Positions 42,641 through 51,987 are shown, counted from the stretch's first letter. The stretch: DNA of 54,000 nt from an uncultured Eubacteriales bacterium (GCA_900542675.1 UQOT01000004.1:1-54000); one strand, 5' to 3'. Notes: generated from the sequence alone by a model not told the origin. Program-made: numbers and translations.

Positions 42641-43195
42641 ATGCCAAAAAATCAATTTGAAAGAATGGTGTTTGCCTTTCTTACGGTGCTTGTTACTGTA
42701 CATAGCTATGTATTCTACAGCCTATATGTCGTAAACGGAAACACACTTATGACAGTTACAGGTTCGCAAAGTGTCCTGGGTGCGATAAATACTCAGGGCG
42801 GCGTGTATATGTTCGGACAGTTTCTACCCATATGGGCGGTAGTATTGGTGGAATTTTGTTTTGCATACTTACTTGAAATCATTATGGGCAGTCCTTGCTC
42901 ATTCAGGCTCGCGTCAAAAATTTTTGACCCTCAAAAGACGCACCCTGTCATTTTTGAGTCTGCGATAATCTGTGCGACTGTCGGGCTGATGTGTCCTGCG
43001 ATGAGCCTTATTGCAGCGTTTTTATACTATCCGTATTATATGGGCTTTAATGCTGTAACACTGATTGCAAATTGGATTAAGCTTGTATGCTTTAACTTCC
43101 CGTTTGCATTTTTCACACAGCTATTTTTCATTCAGCCGCTTATACGAACAGTATTTAAACTGGTATTCAGAAGATTTGACGCAGATAATGCCTAA
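42641..43195 (+). CDS. DUF2798 family membrane protein
   Basis: This is a 184-residue integral membrane protein with four predicted helices in two pairs (about 8-28, 60-80, 106-130, 142-165), matching the duplicated DUF2798 layout. The start MPKNQFERMVFAFLTVL, with a second related segment FESAIICATVGLMCPAMSL, is typical. The function is unknown. I chose the ATG at 42641, behind AAAAAGGGAG; an upstream GTG/ATG frame would run through the structured leader. It is monocistronic, with a bidirectional terminator after it. Confidence 0.85.
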   Translation: MPKNQFERMVFAFLTVLVTVHSYVFYSLYVVNGNTLMTVTGSQSVLGAINTQGGVYMFGQFLPIWAVVLVEFCFAYLLEIIMGSPCSFRLASKIFDPQKTHPVIFESAIICATVGLMCPAMSLIAAFLYYPYYMGFNAVTLIANWIKLVCFNFPFAFFTQLFFIQPLIRTVFKLVFRRFDADNA

Positions 43196-43199
43196 TAAA

Positions 43200-43242
43200 T
43201 ACGGCTATGAGAGATTTCATCGTTTCTCATAGCCGCTTTATT
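43200..43242. terminator. Bidirectional terminator
   Basis: CGGCTATGAGA/TCTCATAGCCG stem (43202-43212 and 43225-43235) with T-rich flanks on both strands, between the convergent DUF2798 and cytidylate-kinase-like genes. Confidence 0.85.
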
Positions 43243-43254
43243 TATAATTATTTC

Positions 43255-43833
43255 TTATAAATTTGTAATTATATCAATACACTTTTCTATACCTATCTGA
43301 CTGCTGTTAAGTGATAATGTATAATTATGTACTTGTCCCCATTTGTGACCTGTGCAATAATTATAGTTAACTTTACGGCGTTCGTCAGTTTCTTTCATAA
43401 GCTTTAACGCTTTCTCATCAGACACATTATATATCTCCATTATTCTTCTCTTTTTGATTTCTGTATCTCCATATATGAATACATTGAAGCAATCATAATC
43501 TTTAAGAATAAAATCGGCGCACCGTCCTATAATAACACAGGATTTTTTTAATGCACACTCTTTGATAATTCCGGTCTGAATATTAAAAATATAATCTTCA
43601 AGCGCCATACCGTTAGGAGTTCTGCTTAAAAATGAATACGCAAATTTGCTTTTACTTGGCGCATATTCTCCGGCTTCTTTAATAAAATCCTTAGACAAAC
43701 CACTTTCTTCTGATATTCTTTCGATAATATTTTTATCGTAATATTCATAATTTAGTTTTTTTGCAACGGCTTCGCCTATATACCTTCCGCCGCTTCCGAA
43801 CTCACGGCTTATCGTTATAATTTTTTGCTTCAT
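43255..43833 (-). CDS. Cytidylate kinase-like family protein
   Basis: This is a 192-residue P-loop kinase of the cytidylate-kinase-like family (not Cmk itself). The nucleotide-binding start ITISREFGSGGRYIGEAVAKKL is followed by YDKNIIERISEESGLS. The CVIIGRCADFIL segment and the RRKVNYNYCTGHKWG lid typical of this subgroup follow. The physiological substrate of the subgroup is not settled. It lies 26 bases downstream of the MATE exporter gene in the same operon, an association I have seen in other clostridia. The ATG follows GGAGG. Confidence 0.88.
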   Translation of the reverse strand: MKQKIITISREFGSGGRYIGEAVAKKLNYEYYDKNIIERISEESGLSKDFIKEAGEYAPSKSKFAYSFLSRTPNGMALEDYIFNIQTGIIKECALKKSCVIIGRCADFILKDYDCFNVFIYGDTEIKKRRIMEIYNVSDEKALKLMKETDERRKVNYNYCTGHKWGQVHNYTLSLNSSQIGIEKCIDIITNL

Positions 43834-43859
43834 TATTTATAAACCTCCATAAAAATTTA

Positions 43860-45242
43860 TTATTCCAATACATTAATTTTTGTTTTATAAATACGCTTCA
43901 TAAAAATACACGCAATCACGGCTGAAACAAATTCAGCTATTGGAAATGTAAGCCAAATCGTCCACGCATAATCAATTGATTTTACGGCCAGTAAAGAAAA
44001 TCCAAAAGCAACAGGCAATACAAATACAAGCTGTCTGCATATTGATATTATAAGCGACTCCATACCGGCGTTTAAAGCCTGAAAAATCCCTTGAAACGCA
44101 ATATTAAGTCCGGCAAAAATGAAACTCAAAGAAATAATCCTCATAGCGCTTATACAAAGCGACTGTGTTATTCCGGACAAATCGAATATTTTTGCGAGAG
44201 GATAAGCAAAGCCTTCAATAACTGCAATTCCTATAAGCATTATAACGAGTGTATAAATAATGCCGTATTTTACTCCGTCTTTGACGCGCTTTTTATTTCT
44301 CATTCCGTGATTAAATGAAACGATAGGTGTTATCGCGTCGCGCAGTCCGAACGCCGCAAACAAAATAAACTGTTGTATTTTATAATACAGACCGTAAGCC
44401 GTAACCATAGCCTCGTTGACCCTTATAAGAATAATATTAAACCCGTAGGTCATAAACGACATTACCGCCTGTGCGATAATTGCCGGCAAGCCTATTGTAT
44501 ATATTTGTTTAATTATTCCGCCGGACGGCTTTAAATATTTTACTCCGTTCTTTACAGAAGTATTGAATTTTATATGGAATATAAAGGCAAATATTGCGGA
44601 TGCAATCTGACCAATAACTGTAGCGTATGCTGCACCGTTTACACCTAATTCCGGAAGCCCGAAAAATCCATAAATTAGAATCGGATCAAGTATTATATTA
44701 AGTGCCGCTCCGGTAATCATTGCAATAGTCGAATACATTGAAAGACCGGTTGCCTGAAGCAGCTTTTCAAATACAGCAAAGTAAACATTGCCCACTGATA
44801 TTATACAGCATATTCTCAGATAGCTTACCGACATATCAAATATTACGGGATTATTAGTCTGTGTAGAAATATACGCCTTAACCCCGATCAAACCAAACAG
44901 AAAAAATACCGCAAATATAACTATTCCGAGAAAAATCGAATTTCCGCAGACATACGATGCTTTTTTATAGTCTTTCATACCGAGACTTTTTGAAAGCAAT
45001 GCGTTAGCACCGACGCCCGTTCCTATACCTACTGCAATCATAAGCACCTGAACCGGAAAGGCAAGAGTAAGTGCGTTAAGCGCCAACTCGCCGTTTTCTG
45101 CCATATTTGAAACAAACGCACTGTCCACAATATTGTAAAAAGCCTGTAATACCATTGAACAAATCATAGGAACTCCCATAGCCGGCATAAGTTTTCCTAT
45201 CGGCTGCGTTCTCATTCTGTCTACTGATTTTTGTTTTTCCAT
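43860..45242 (-). CDS. MATE-family multidrug/cation efflux protein
   Basis: This is a 460-residue exporter of the MATE family with twelve membrane helices. It uses Na+ or H+ gradients to expel cationic drugs or metabolites. Typical pieces are MGVPMICSMVLQAFYNIVDSAFVS in helix 1, GIGTGVGANALLSKSLGMKDYKKA and the central GAALNIILDPILIYGF. The start is an ATG with AGGAGG. It is the first gene of an operon with the cytidylate-kinase-like gene. A terminator-like hairpin lies between its promoter and start, suggesting control by premature termination. Confidence 0.93.
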   Translation of the reverse strand: MEKQKSVDRMRTQPIGKLMPAMGVPMICSMVLQAFYNIVDSAFVSNMAENGELALNALTLAFPVQVLMIAVGIGTGVGANALLSKSLGMKDYKKASYVCGNSIFLGIVIFAVFFLFGLIGVKAYISTQTNNPVIFDMSVSYLRICCIISVGNVYFAVFEKLLQATGLSMYSTIAMITGAALNIILDPILIYGFFGLPELGVNGAAYATVIGQIASAIFAFIFHIKFNTSVKNGVKYLKPSGGIIKQIYTIGLPAIIAQAVMSFMTYGFNIILIRVNEAMVTAYGLYYKIQQFILFAAFGLRDAITPIVSFNHGMRNKKRVKDGVKYGIIYTLVIMLIGIAVIEGFAYPLAKIFDLSGITQSLCISAMRIISLSFIFAGLNIAFQGIFQALNAGMESLIISICRQLVFVLPVAFGFSLLAVKSIDYAWTIWLTFPIAEFVSAVIACIFMKRIYKTKINVLE

Positions 45243-45302
45243 ATTTTCCTCCTAAAAATACAATTATTGAAGTCTTTTCAGGAAAGCTGTCATAACCTAA
45301 AC

Positions 45303-45340
45303 GAAAAAATGCGTAAATCCAAAATCCGGATTTACGCATT
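45303..45340 (-). promoter_or_regulatory. Attenuator-like terminator in the MATE leader
   Basis: A perfect 13-bp stem AATGCGTAAATCC/GGATTTACGCATT with a seven-base loop is followed on the minus strand by TTTTTTC. It lies downstream of the MATE promoter and about 60 bases before the ATG, so it should stop most transcripts unless relieved. Confidence 0.6.
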
Positions 45341-45358
45341 CGCTACTCGATTAATAAT

Positions 45359-45387
45359 ATTATAGCAAAACTATATAACATATTCAA
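45359..45387 (-). promoter_or_regulatory. Promoter of the MATE operon
   Basis: Minus-strand TTGAAT (45382-45387), 17 bases, TATAAT (45359-45364). Confidence 0.6.
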
Positions 45388-45411
45388 CAGGCAATTTTCA
45401 CAAAAATAATT

Positions 45412-45540
45412 TTATTTTTCATCTCTGTCTCCGATAATCCAATAATCGCATGTGTCATAACCTTCCGCGACAGTATGACGGCGTATCAGCTTGCCGTGCA
45501 GCATTTCTACGGTAGTATGGTCTGTTTTATATAAAACACG
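45412..45540 (-). pseudogene. C-terminal remnant, resembling an L-2-amino-thiazoline-4-carboxylate hydrolase family protein
   Basis: A 42-codon open frame with no start, bounded upstream by TAA, ends YDTCDYWIIGDRDEK. It includes HGKLIRRHTVAEG. The Cys-Asp near the end after a Gly-Tyr/Asp step resembles the C-terminus of the ATC hydrolase/DUF family. The upstream part has been replaced by repeat DNA. The family call is tentative. Confidence 0.35.
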
Positions 45541-45570
45541 TTAAGATTTGCGTTTACTCTATATGATTTT

Positions 45571-45640
45571 ATTTTGCGCTTTCTGAACCCTCTCAGTCAC
45601 ACTCCGCGTGCCAACTCCCCGTAGGGGCGGCCTTTTGGCA
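45571..45640. repeat. Dispersed repeat, related to the one at 15323
   Basis: TTTTGCGC followed by CTGAACCC.CTCAGTCAC (45572-45600) and a CTCCCCGTAGGGGCG hairpin match the right end of the element at 15318-15377 (TTTTGCGCATACTGAACC, then CTCAGTCAC, then CTCCCCGTTGGGGCG). The two sites are 30 kb apart. Confidence 0.55.
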
Positions 45641-45672
45641 ATTTAACTCCTCCTTATTTTATGCATATATTT

Positions 45673-45708
45673 AAAAAGAGACTAATACTCTCGTATCAGC
45701 CTCTTTTT
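45673..45708 (-). terminator. Terminator of the ispG-polC-rsmG-tRNA unit
   Basis: AAAAAGAG...CTCTTTTT with an inner CTAATAC/GTATCAG pairing directly follows the 3' end of tRNA-Thr on the minus strand and ends in TTTTT. Confidence 0.8.
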
Positions 45709-45783
45709 GGAGCTACCTAGCGGAGTTGAACCGCCGACCTCGTCCTTACCAAGGATGCGCTCTACCTACTGAGCTAAGGCAGC
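45708..45783 (-). tRNA. tRNA-Thr (GGT)
   Basis: A 76-nt cloverleaf with acceptor GCTGCCT/AGGTAGC (one wobble). The anticodon loop TTGGTAA gives anticodon GGT, the T-loop is GGTTCAACTCC, and CCA is encoded. Two bases separate it from tRNA-Asp, so both are processed from one transcript. Confidence 0.95.
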
Positions 45784-45785
45784 AT

Positions 45786-45862
45786 TGGCGATCCGGATGG
45801 GGTTCGAACCCACGACCTCCAGCGTGACAGGCTGGCATTCTAACCAACTGAACTACCGGACC
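45786..45862 (-). tRNA. tRNA-Asp (GTC)
   Basis: A 77-nt cloverleaf with acceptor GGTCCGG/CCGGATC. The anticodon stem-loop CCAGC-CTGTCAC-GCTGG gives anticodon GTC, the T-loop is GGTTCGAACCC, and CCA is encoded. Confidence 0.96.
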
Positions 45863-45928
45863 GCATAAACAGCTATATTATAATATCATATGCTTGACCA
45901 AATTGTCAATACTTTTTAGGGATTTTTA

Positions 45929-46651
45929 TTATTTTTTTGCTTCGGCAGACGCTTTTATTTTCTTAGCCGTCCTCGGAAAAGCGTTCGGCGTAGGTTTTGT
46001 CTTTCTTATAACCGCAATTGTCCGCACTATATCTGTTTCGGGCAGAGCGACTGAATAAATATTTTCTATCTTTCCGCCAAGGTTTCCTATCATCGCCTTA
46101 GCGGCGGAAATTTCCTCATCTGCATCCCGCGCTTTAAGCGCAGCAAACATACCGCCGACCTTTACATACGGCAGACAGTATTCGCACAAAACCGTCATAT
46201 TTGCTACCGCCCTTGATGCGACTATATCAAAGCTTTCTCTGTACGCCTTATCACGCGAAAGCTCTTCGGCTCTTGCGTGTATACACTGATTACCGCTTAA
46301 CCCAAGCTCTTCTGTAACGGTATTTAAAAAATTAATTCGCTTGTTTAACGAGTCAATCAGCGTCAGTTCAAGATCCGGGCGCAGAATTTTAAGCGGAATT
46401 CCGGGAAAACCGGCTCCGGTACCCACATCCGCAATTTTTGCACCCACTCCGAAATCAACCGCAGAAAGCGGCAGCACGGAGTCGAGAAAATGCTTTACCG
46501 CGATACCGTCATCATCGGTTATCGCGGTTAAATTAATTTTCTCGTTCCACTCCTTAAGCAGCCGTGAATATGCTTCAAACTGCTTGATTTGCTGCGGTGT
46601 TATTTCAATATTTAGTTTGTTTAGTCCGTTTTTAAATAATTCAGTATTCAT
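45929..46651 (-). CDS. rsmG: 16S rRNA (guanine(527)-N7)-methyltransferase
   Basis: RsmG (GidB) methylates G527 of 16S rRNA using S-adenosylmethionine; its loss gives low-level streptomycin resistance in other bacteria. The 240-residue protein has KEWNEKINLTAITD, HFLDSVLPL, the SAM loop IADVGTGAGFPGIPLKI and the VASRAVANMTVLCEYCLPY motif. The C-terminus is longer and basic (AKKIKASAEAKK). It starts 15 bases after the polC stop, so it is co-transcribed with polC. This differs from the usual mnmG-rsmG arrangement near the origin. Confidence 0.97.
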   Translation of the reverse strand: MNTELFKNGLNKLNIEITPQQIKQFEAYSRLLKEWNEKINLTAITDDDGIAVKHFLDSVLPLSAVDFGVGAKIADVGTGAGFPGIPLKILRPDLELTLIDSLNKRINFLNTVTEELGLSGNQCIHARAEELSRDKAYRESFDIVASRAVANMTVLCEYCLPYVKVGGMFAALKARDADEEISAAKAMIGNLGGKIENIYSVALPETDIVRTIAVIRKTKPTPNAFPRTAKKIKASAEAKK

Positions 46652-46666
46652 AATTCTGTTTTCTCT

Positions 46667-49600
46667 TTAAAACGACATCTGCGAGCTGTCGGGCAGCATA
46701 TCAAGAATTCCGTTATCGGCAAGAATATCCACCGTTGTTTTGGTTATGCCCGCGCGGTTCTTTAAATCTTCTTTTGAGAGGAACTCGCCGTCTTTTTTGG
46801 CTTCTTCGATTGACTCTGCAGCTCCTGTTCCGACGCCCGGGAAAGAATTAAGCGGCGGTATTATTTTGCCGTTCTTCTTTCTGAATTTATACGCGTGACT
46901 TTCATATAAGTCCACGGGTGCAAACTCAATGCCGCGTTCATACATCTCAAGGCATATTTCAAGAATTGTAAGCAGACCCTTCTCATTAGCCGTCGCACTA
47001 TTACCCTTGAGCTTAATCTTCTTCATTTCCGACACAACTTTGTCTTTTCCCTGTGCCATAAGTGTCACATCGAACAAGTCGGCTCTTACAGTGAAGTACG
47101 CCATATAAAACTCAGTCGGATAGTGTACTTTAAAGTATGCTATTCTGAGCGCCATCATTACATATGCCGCAGCGTGCGCCTTCGGGAACATATATTTAAT
47201 CTTTTTACACGACCCTAAATACCAGTCCGGAATGTTATTCTCACGCATCGCATTTTCAAATTCCTCAGGCATACCCTCTTTGGCGGCTCTGCCCTTTCTG
47301 ACAAACTCCATTATCTTAAACGCCGTACTCGGGTCAAGTCCGTGCTGAATAAGATATACCATAATATCGTCACGCAGACCGATAACTTCCGAAAGCGTAC
47401 AGGTCTTTGCCTTAATCAAATCCTGTGCGTTATTAAGCCAAACATCGGTACCGTGCGACAGACCCGAAATAATCAAAAGCTCAACAAAAGTCGTCGGCTT
47501 GGTTTCAACCAGCATTCCGCGTACAAAATTTGTTCCGAACTCCGGCACTCCGAAAGTTCCGACTTCGCTGCCAATCTGCTCAGGCTTTACTCCCAAAGCT
47601 TCGGTTCCGCGAAACAGACTCATTGTCTCCTTATCGTCAAGCGGTATTTTAAGCGCGTCAATCCCGGTCAAATCCTCAAGCATTCTGATTGTTGATGGGT
47701 CATCGTGACCGAGTATATCAAGCTTTAACAGATTGTCGTGTATAGAATGGAAATCAAAGTGCGTCGTGATTATGTCGCTGTCCTTCTTATCCGCCGGATG
47801 CTGAATTGGCGTAAAGTCGTGGATATCCATAGTCTTTGGGCAGACGATAATACCGCCCGGATGCTGTCCCGTGGTACGCTTTACATCGACGATACCCTTT
47901 GATACACGCTTTAGCTCCGCTTCCGGCGCTTCAATTTCCTTCGCCTCATAATACTTACGCGCAAACATAATTGCAGTCTTATCGGCTATTGTACCGATTG
48001 TACCCGCCTTGAATACGTATTCCTCACCGAACAGCTCACCTACGTACTTATGCGCAGTCGCCTGATATTCACCCGAAAAGTTAAGGTCTATATCGGGCAC
48101 CTTATCGCCCTTAAAGCCTAAGAATGTTTCAAACGGTATGGTAAGACCATCTTTATGCAGCGACGCGCCGCACCTCGGGCAAACCTTGTCCGGCATGTCA
48201 ATACCCGTTGGATACTCGCCGTTTTCATAGAACTCACTGTACTTGCACTCCGGGCATACATAGTGAGGACACAGCGCGTTAACCTCGGTTATATCTGACA
48301 AAAACGCGACAAACGATGAGCCTACACTGCCTCGGCTTCCGACCAAGTATCCGGCTTCATTGGATTTCTTAACCAGCTTATGCGCTATCATATACATAAC
48401 CGAATAGCCGTACTTTACGATACAGTCAAGCTCTCTGTCCATACGCTCCTCAACTATTTTCGGAAGTTCGTCGCCGTAAATTTCGTGTGCCTTTTTGTGA
48501 CACATATCGACCAAATCCTGTTCGCAGTTTTCAATTGTCGGCGGGTATGAACCATCCTTAACCGGCTGAATATTTTCAACCATATCCGCGATTTCAAGCG
48601 TATTATCGATTACTATTTCCTCGGCTCTGTCACCCAAATAGCTGAACTCGTCAAGCATCTCCTGTGTTGTTCTCAAATAGAGCGGCGCCTGATTGTCAGC
48701 GTCCTCAAAGCCCTGACCGCCGAGAAGAACACGACGGTAAACCTCATCCTGTGGGTCCATAAAGTGAACGTCGCAGGTTGCCACTGTTTTTCTGCCGACA
48801 TTGTCGCCCAAAGCGACAATTCTTTTGTTTATCTCAATCAGTTCATCATCGCCGCTGACTTCGCCCGTACGCTTCATAAAGGCGTTATTGCCAAGCGGCT
48901 GTATCTCTAAGTAGTCGTAGAACTTTGCAATTTCGCGCAGCTCTTCCTCAGGCTTTTTTGCCACAATCGCGCGGTACAGCTCGCCCGCCTCACACGCCGA
49001 ACCGACAATAATGCCCTCGCGGTATTTATGCAGCAAGCTTTTCGGTATACCCGGTCTGCGGTAAAAATAGTCAAGGTTCGACTTTGAAATCAGCTTATAT
49101 AAGTTTTTAAGTCCCTCATAGTTCTGTGCAAGAAGAATTATATGATATTTTCTGTTTTTGATAACCGGATCATCTTTTGACGGTATCTCAATTTTTTTAT
49201 CAAGCTCCACCGCCTCTTTCCAGTCGGTCATCTCCATCATTTTTATAAAGCATCTCGCTGTTGCCTCCGCATCGTCCGATGCCCTATGATGATTTTCAAG
49301 ACTAACACCCAAACGCTCACACATAATATCCAACTTATGCTTGCTTTCGTTCGGAAACAATTTTCTTGACATCTCAAGCGTATCCATCACGTCGTTATCA
49401 AAATATAACCCGACTCTTCGTGCCGCGGCATATATAAAGCTTATATCAAATTTTGCGTTATGCGCCACAAGAACCGCGCCGCCGCAGAATTTCTTAAATC
49501 TCGGCAAAACCTCGTCAATCTTAGGCATATTTTCGACCATTTCGTTCGTTATTCCGGTGATATCGGTAATTTCCGCACTTATCTCCTTTTCGGGATTGAC

Positions 49601-50917
49601 AAGCTGTGAAAATTTATCGACAACCAATCCGCCGCGGACTTTAACCGCGCCGAACTCGGTTATTCTCTCGGTCTCGGGACTGAGACCCGTTGTCTCAAGG
49701 TCAAATACTACATACTCTCCGCCCTTAAGCTCACGGATATGATTTAAGGTCTTTGAGCTGATATCGTCAATCAGATACCCTTCCATACCGTAAATCATTT
49801 TGAAATTCTTTACGCCCTGCGCCGCCTTACGCGCGTCAGGGAAGCCCTGTGCCACGCCGTGATCTGTAATCGCCATTGCGGGATGCCCCCAATACTCGGC
49901 GCGCTTTACAAGGTCGCCTATTGAAGTAACCGCGTCCATTGCGCTCATCTTGGTATGCATATGCAGCTCAACGCGCTTTCTCGGATATGTATCTTGGCGC
50001 ACCACGGGCTTTGGCATAAGCGTCGCGGCGTTTACTTTAACCACAAACTTTTTAACATAATCATCATATTCATACGAACCCGAAACACGCAGTCTGTTTC
50101 CGTCCTTTGCTATATCTACAAGCGATTTAAGTTTGTCCGTTGCTCCGAATGCACGGCAGTTTGTTGCCCATTCATCGTCTCCGATTGAAAAACTGACTGT
50201 TGTATTTGAGCGATTTCCTTTTACAAAATCACGGCTGTCGCAATCGAAAATCTCGCCTTCAATAATACAGTTTTTTATTTCTTCGCTTAAACTGATGATA
50301 GGCATTGGCTCGCCGTCAATCCGCTTACCGAACGACTTCGCTGCCTTGTGACTTTCCTGCGGCTTTTTAGGCGGCTCAAATATAACTTTTTGCACAAGCT
50401 CGCTTTCTATCTCTGCCTGACGCTTCAAATATTCTTCTTTATTGGTCTTTTTAGCTTCAAGCTCCACTCCGACCTTCATATTAAATCCGAAATCCAGCCT
50501 CTTTTGCATAAAAACGGGAAAACCCATATTTTCAAGAATTTTCGTACTACCCGTGATGTCGGTAACCTTCAAAATATTTTCTTTGATAAAGCACTTTGCG
50601 CACGATAAAAAAGCCCTCGCCGAATCGTGAAACGCTTCAAAAACGCTGACTAAATAGTTTAAATAATCCTCAGTTAAGCTTTTTTTTGGATACTTTACAA
50701 ATATATCAAAACGTTTAAGACCGTATTTCTGCTTAGTCATAGTGACAAAATTCCGCGTATCGCCGACTGGCAGAAAATCATCGCCTTCTATGTATAAATC
50801 TATCGCCTGCGCACCCGCATCAACATTGCACGATAAAATTTTATATTCGTCAAGCTTTTCAGCGTAATTCTCCATAACGCTCACCTTGTCAAATATGTCA
50901 AGTATTCTGGGCGTCAT
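46667..50917 (-). CDS. polC: DNA polymerase III alpha subunit, Gram-positive type (PolC)
   Basis: PolC is the main replicative DNA polymerase of low-GC Gram-positives, with built-in proofreading. The 1416-residue protein has an N-terminal domain and an OB fold around 220-310. The PHP domain (VELHMHTKMSAMDAVTSI) is split by a DEDD exonuclease domain (EYVVFDLETTGLSPETERI to HHRASDDAEAT, about 400-570). A CxxC...CxxC zinc site (CPECKYSEF, CPRCGASLHKDG) is present around 905-945. The polymerase core holds PDIDLNFSGEYQ and a TTGQHPGGI stretch. The length is typical (about 1430). It lies 26 bases after ispG. Confidence 0.98.
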   Translation of the reverse strand: MTPRILDIFDKVSVMENYAEKLDEYKILSCNVDAGAQAIDLYIEGDDFLPVGDTRNFVTMTKQKYGLKRFDIFVKYPKKSLTEDYLNYLVSVFEAFHDSARAFLSCAKCFIKENILKVTDITGSTKILENMGFPVFMQKRLDFGFNMKVGVELEAKKTNKEEYLKRQAEIESELVQKVIFEPPKKPQESHKAAKSFGKRIDGEPMPIISLSEEIKNCIIEGEIFDCDSRDFVKGNRSNTTVSFSIGDDEWATNCRAFGATDKLKSLVDIAKDGNRLRVSGSYEYDDYVKKFVVKVNAATLMPKPVVRQDTYPRKRVELHMHTKMSAMDAVTSIGDLVKRAEYWGHPAMAITDHGVAQGFPDARKAAQGVKNFKMIYGMEGYLIDDISSKTLNHIRELKGGEYVVFDLETTGLSPETERITEFGAVKVRGGLVVDKFSQLVNPEKEISAEITDITGITNEMVENMPKIDEVLPRFKKFCGGAVLVAHNAKFDISFIYAAARRVGLYFDNDVMDTLEMSRKLFPNESKHKLDIMCERLGVSLENHHRASDDAEATARCFIKMMEMTDWKEAVELDKKIEIPSKDDPVIKNRKYHIILLAQNYEGLKNLYKLISKSNLDYFYRRPGIPKSLLHKYREGIIVGSACEAGELYRAIVAKKPEEELREIAKFYDYLEIQPLGNNAFMKRTGEVSGDDELIEINKRIVALGDNVGRKTVATCDVHFMDPQDEVYRRVLLGGQGFEDADNQAPLYLRTTQEMLDEFSYLGDRAEEIVIDNTLEIADMVENIQPVKDGSYPPTIENCEQDLVDMCHKKAHEIYGDELPKIVEERMDRELDCIVKYGYSVMYMIAHKLVKKSNEAGYLVGSRGSVGSSFVAFLSDITEVNALCPHYVCPECKYSEFYENGEYPTGIDMPDKVCPRCGASLHKDGLTIPFETFLGFKGDKVPDIDLNFSGEYQATAHKYVGELFGEEYVFKAGTIGTIADKTAIMFARKYYEAKEIEAPEAELKRVSKGIVDVKRTTGQHPGGIIVCPKTMDIHDFTPIQHPADKKDSDIITTHFDFHSIHDNLLKLDILGHDDPSTIRMLEDLTGIDALKIPLDDKETMSLFRGTEALGVKPEQIGSEVGTFGVPEFGTNFVRGMLVETKPTTFVELLIISGLSHGTDVWLNNAQDLIKAKTCTLSEVIGLRDDIMVYLIQHGLDPSTAFKIMEFVRKGRAAKEGMPEEFENAMRENNIPDWYLGSCKKIKYMFPKAHAAAYVMMALRIAYFKVHYPTEFYMAYFTVRADLFDVTLMAQGKDKVVSEMKKIKLKGNSATANEKGLLTILEICLEMYERGIEFAPVDLYESHAYKFRKKNGKIIPPLNSFPGVGTGAAESIEEAKKDGEFLSKEDLKNRAGITKTTVDILADNGILDMLPDSSQMSF

Positions 50918-50943
50918 ACGAATTTTCCCCCTTCCGAATAAAC

Positions 50944-51987
50944 CTAATCCGTCATTTTATGTATTTCACTAATTAAAACGTCCGTTATTTCGCTTTCTGC
51001 GACTTTTTTTATAATCTCGCCGTTTTTAAACAAAACCGCACAGCCGTCGCCGCCCGCAATGCCGATATCAGCGTCCTTCGCTTCTCCCGGTCCGTTTACG
51101 ATACAGCCCATAACCGCGACTTTAAGCGGTTTTTTTATATCTTTGACCGCCGCGTTTATTTTTTCTGCAATCGGTATTAATTCAATTTTAGTCCTCGCAC
51201 AGGTCGGACAGGATACCACATCAACATAGTCGCCGCCCATATCAACCGATCGGAGGATACGCTTTGCCGCCTCAACCTCACGCAGCGGGTCGTCGGTCAG
51301 CGAAACACGAATTGTATCGCCTATTCCGTCAATCAAAAGCGCACCTATTCCGACAGCTGATTTAATAATCCCCTGCTCGGTGGTACCCGCCTCGGTCACA
51401 CCGAGATGAAGCGGATAGTTAAACTGCTCGCTTGCTGCGCGGTATACCCGAACAGTTGTCTTAACGCTTGATGACTTCATAGATAAAACAATATTATCGA
51501 ACCCGAATTTATTTAAAATTTCAATATGCCCCTTCGCGCTCTCTACCATTGCCGCCGCAAGGTCTCCGCCGCATTTTTCAAGCAGTCCCTTTTCAAGCGA
51601 CCCGCCGTTTACACCAATTCGTATCGGAATATTTTTGCGTTTTGCCGCATCAGCCACAGCCTTTGCCCTATCTTCGCCGCCGATATTTCCGGGATTTATT
51701 CTCACCTTATCTATTCCACGCTCAATCGCCATAAGCGCAAGTTTATAGTCAAAATGAATATCCGCAACCAAAGGAATAGTCGTATTTTCTTTAATTTTTT
51801 CAATCGCCTTTGCGCTCTCCTCATCGGGCACTGAAAACCTTACGATATCACAACCTGCACTCTCAAGCGCCTTAATCTGAGCAATTACGCGGTCTATATC
51901 ACTTGTCGGCACATTAGTCATCGACTGCACCGCCACCGCGTTGCCACCGCCGATTTTCACCCCGCCGATATCTATAACTTTAGTCAT
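50944..51987 (-). CDS. ispG: 4-hydroxy-3-methylbut-2-en-1-yl diphosphate synthase
   Basis: IspG (GcpE) performs the penultimate step of the MEP isoprenoid pathway, using a 4Fe-4S cluster and electrons from flavodoxin or ferredoxin. The 347-residue protein has VAVQSMTNVPTSD, the RFSVPDEESA/LVADIHFDYKLAL barrel strands, the KVRINPGN loop and the cluster Cys residues in CPTCARTKIEL and VMGCIVNGPGEA. The ATG at 51987 has GGAG eight bases upstream; a GTG nine bases further out lies within that site. It is the first gene of the ispG-polC-rsmG operon, a linkage usual in Firmicutes. Confidence 0.97.
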   Translation of the reverse strand: MTKVIDIGGVKIGGGNAVAVQSMTNVPTSDIDRVIAQIKALESAGCDIVRFSVPDEESAKAIEKIKENTTIPLVADIHFDYKLALMAIERGIDKVRINPGNIGGEDRAKAVADAAKRKNIPIRIGVNGGSLEKGLLEKCGGDLAAAMVESAKGHIEILNKFGFDNIVLSMKSSSVKTTVRVYRAASEQFNYPLHLGVTEAGTTEQGIIKSAVGIGALLIDGIGDTIRVSLTDDPLREVEAAKRILRSVDMGGDYVDVVSCPTCARTKIELIPIAEKINAAVKDIKKPLKVAVMGCIVNGPGEAKDADIGIAGGDGCAVLFKNGEIIKKVAESEITDVLISEIHKMTD

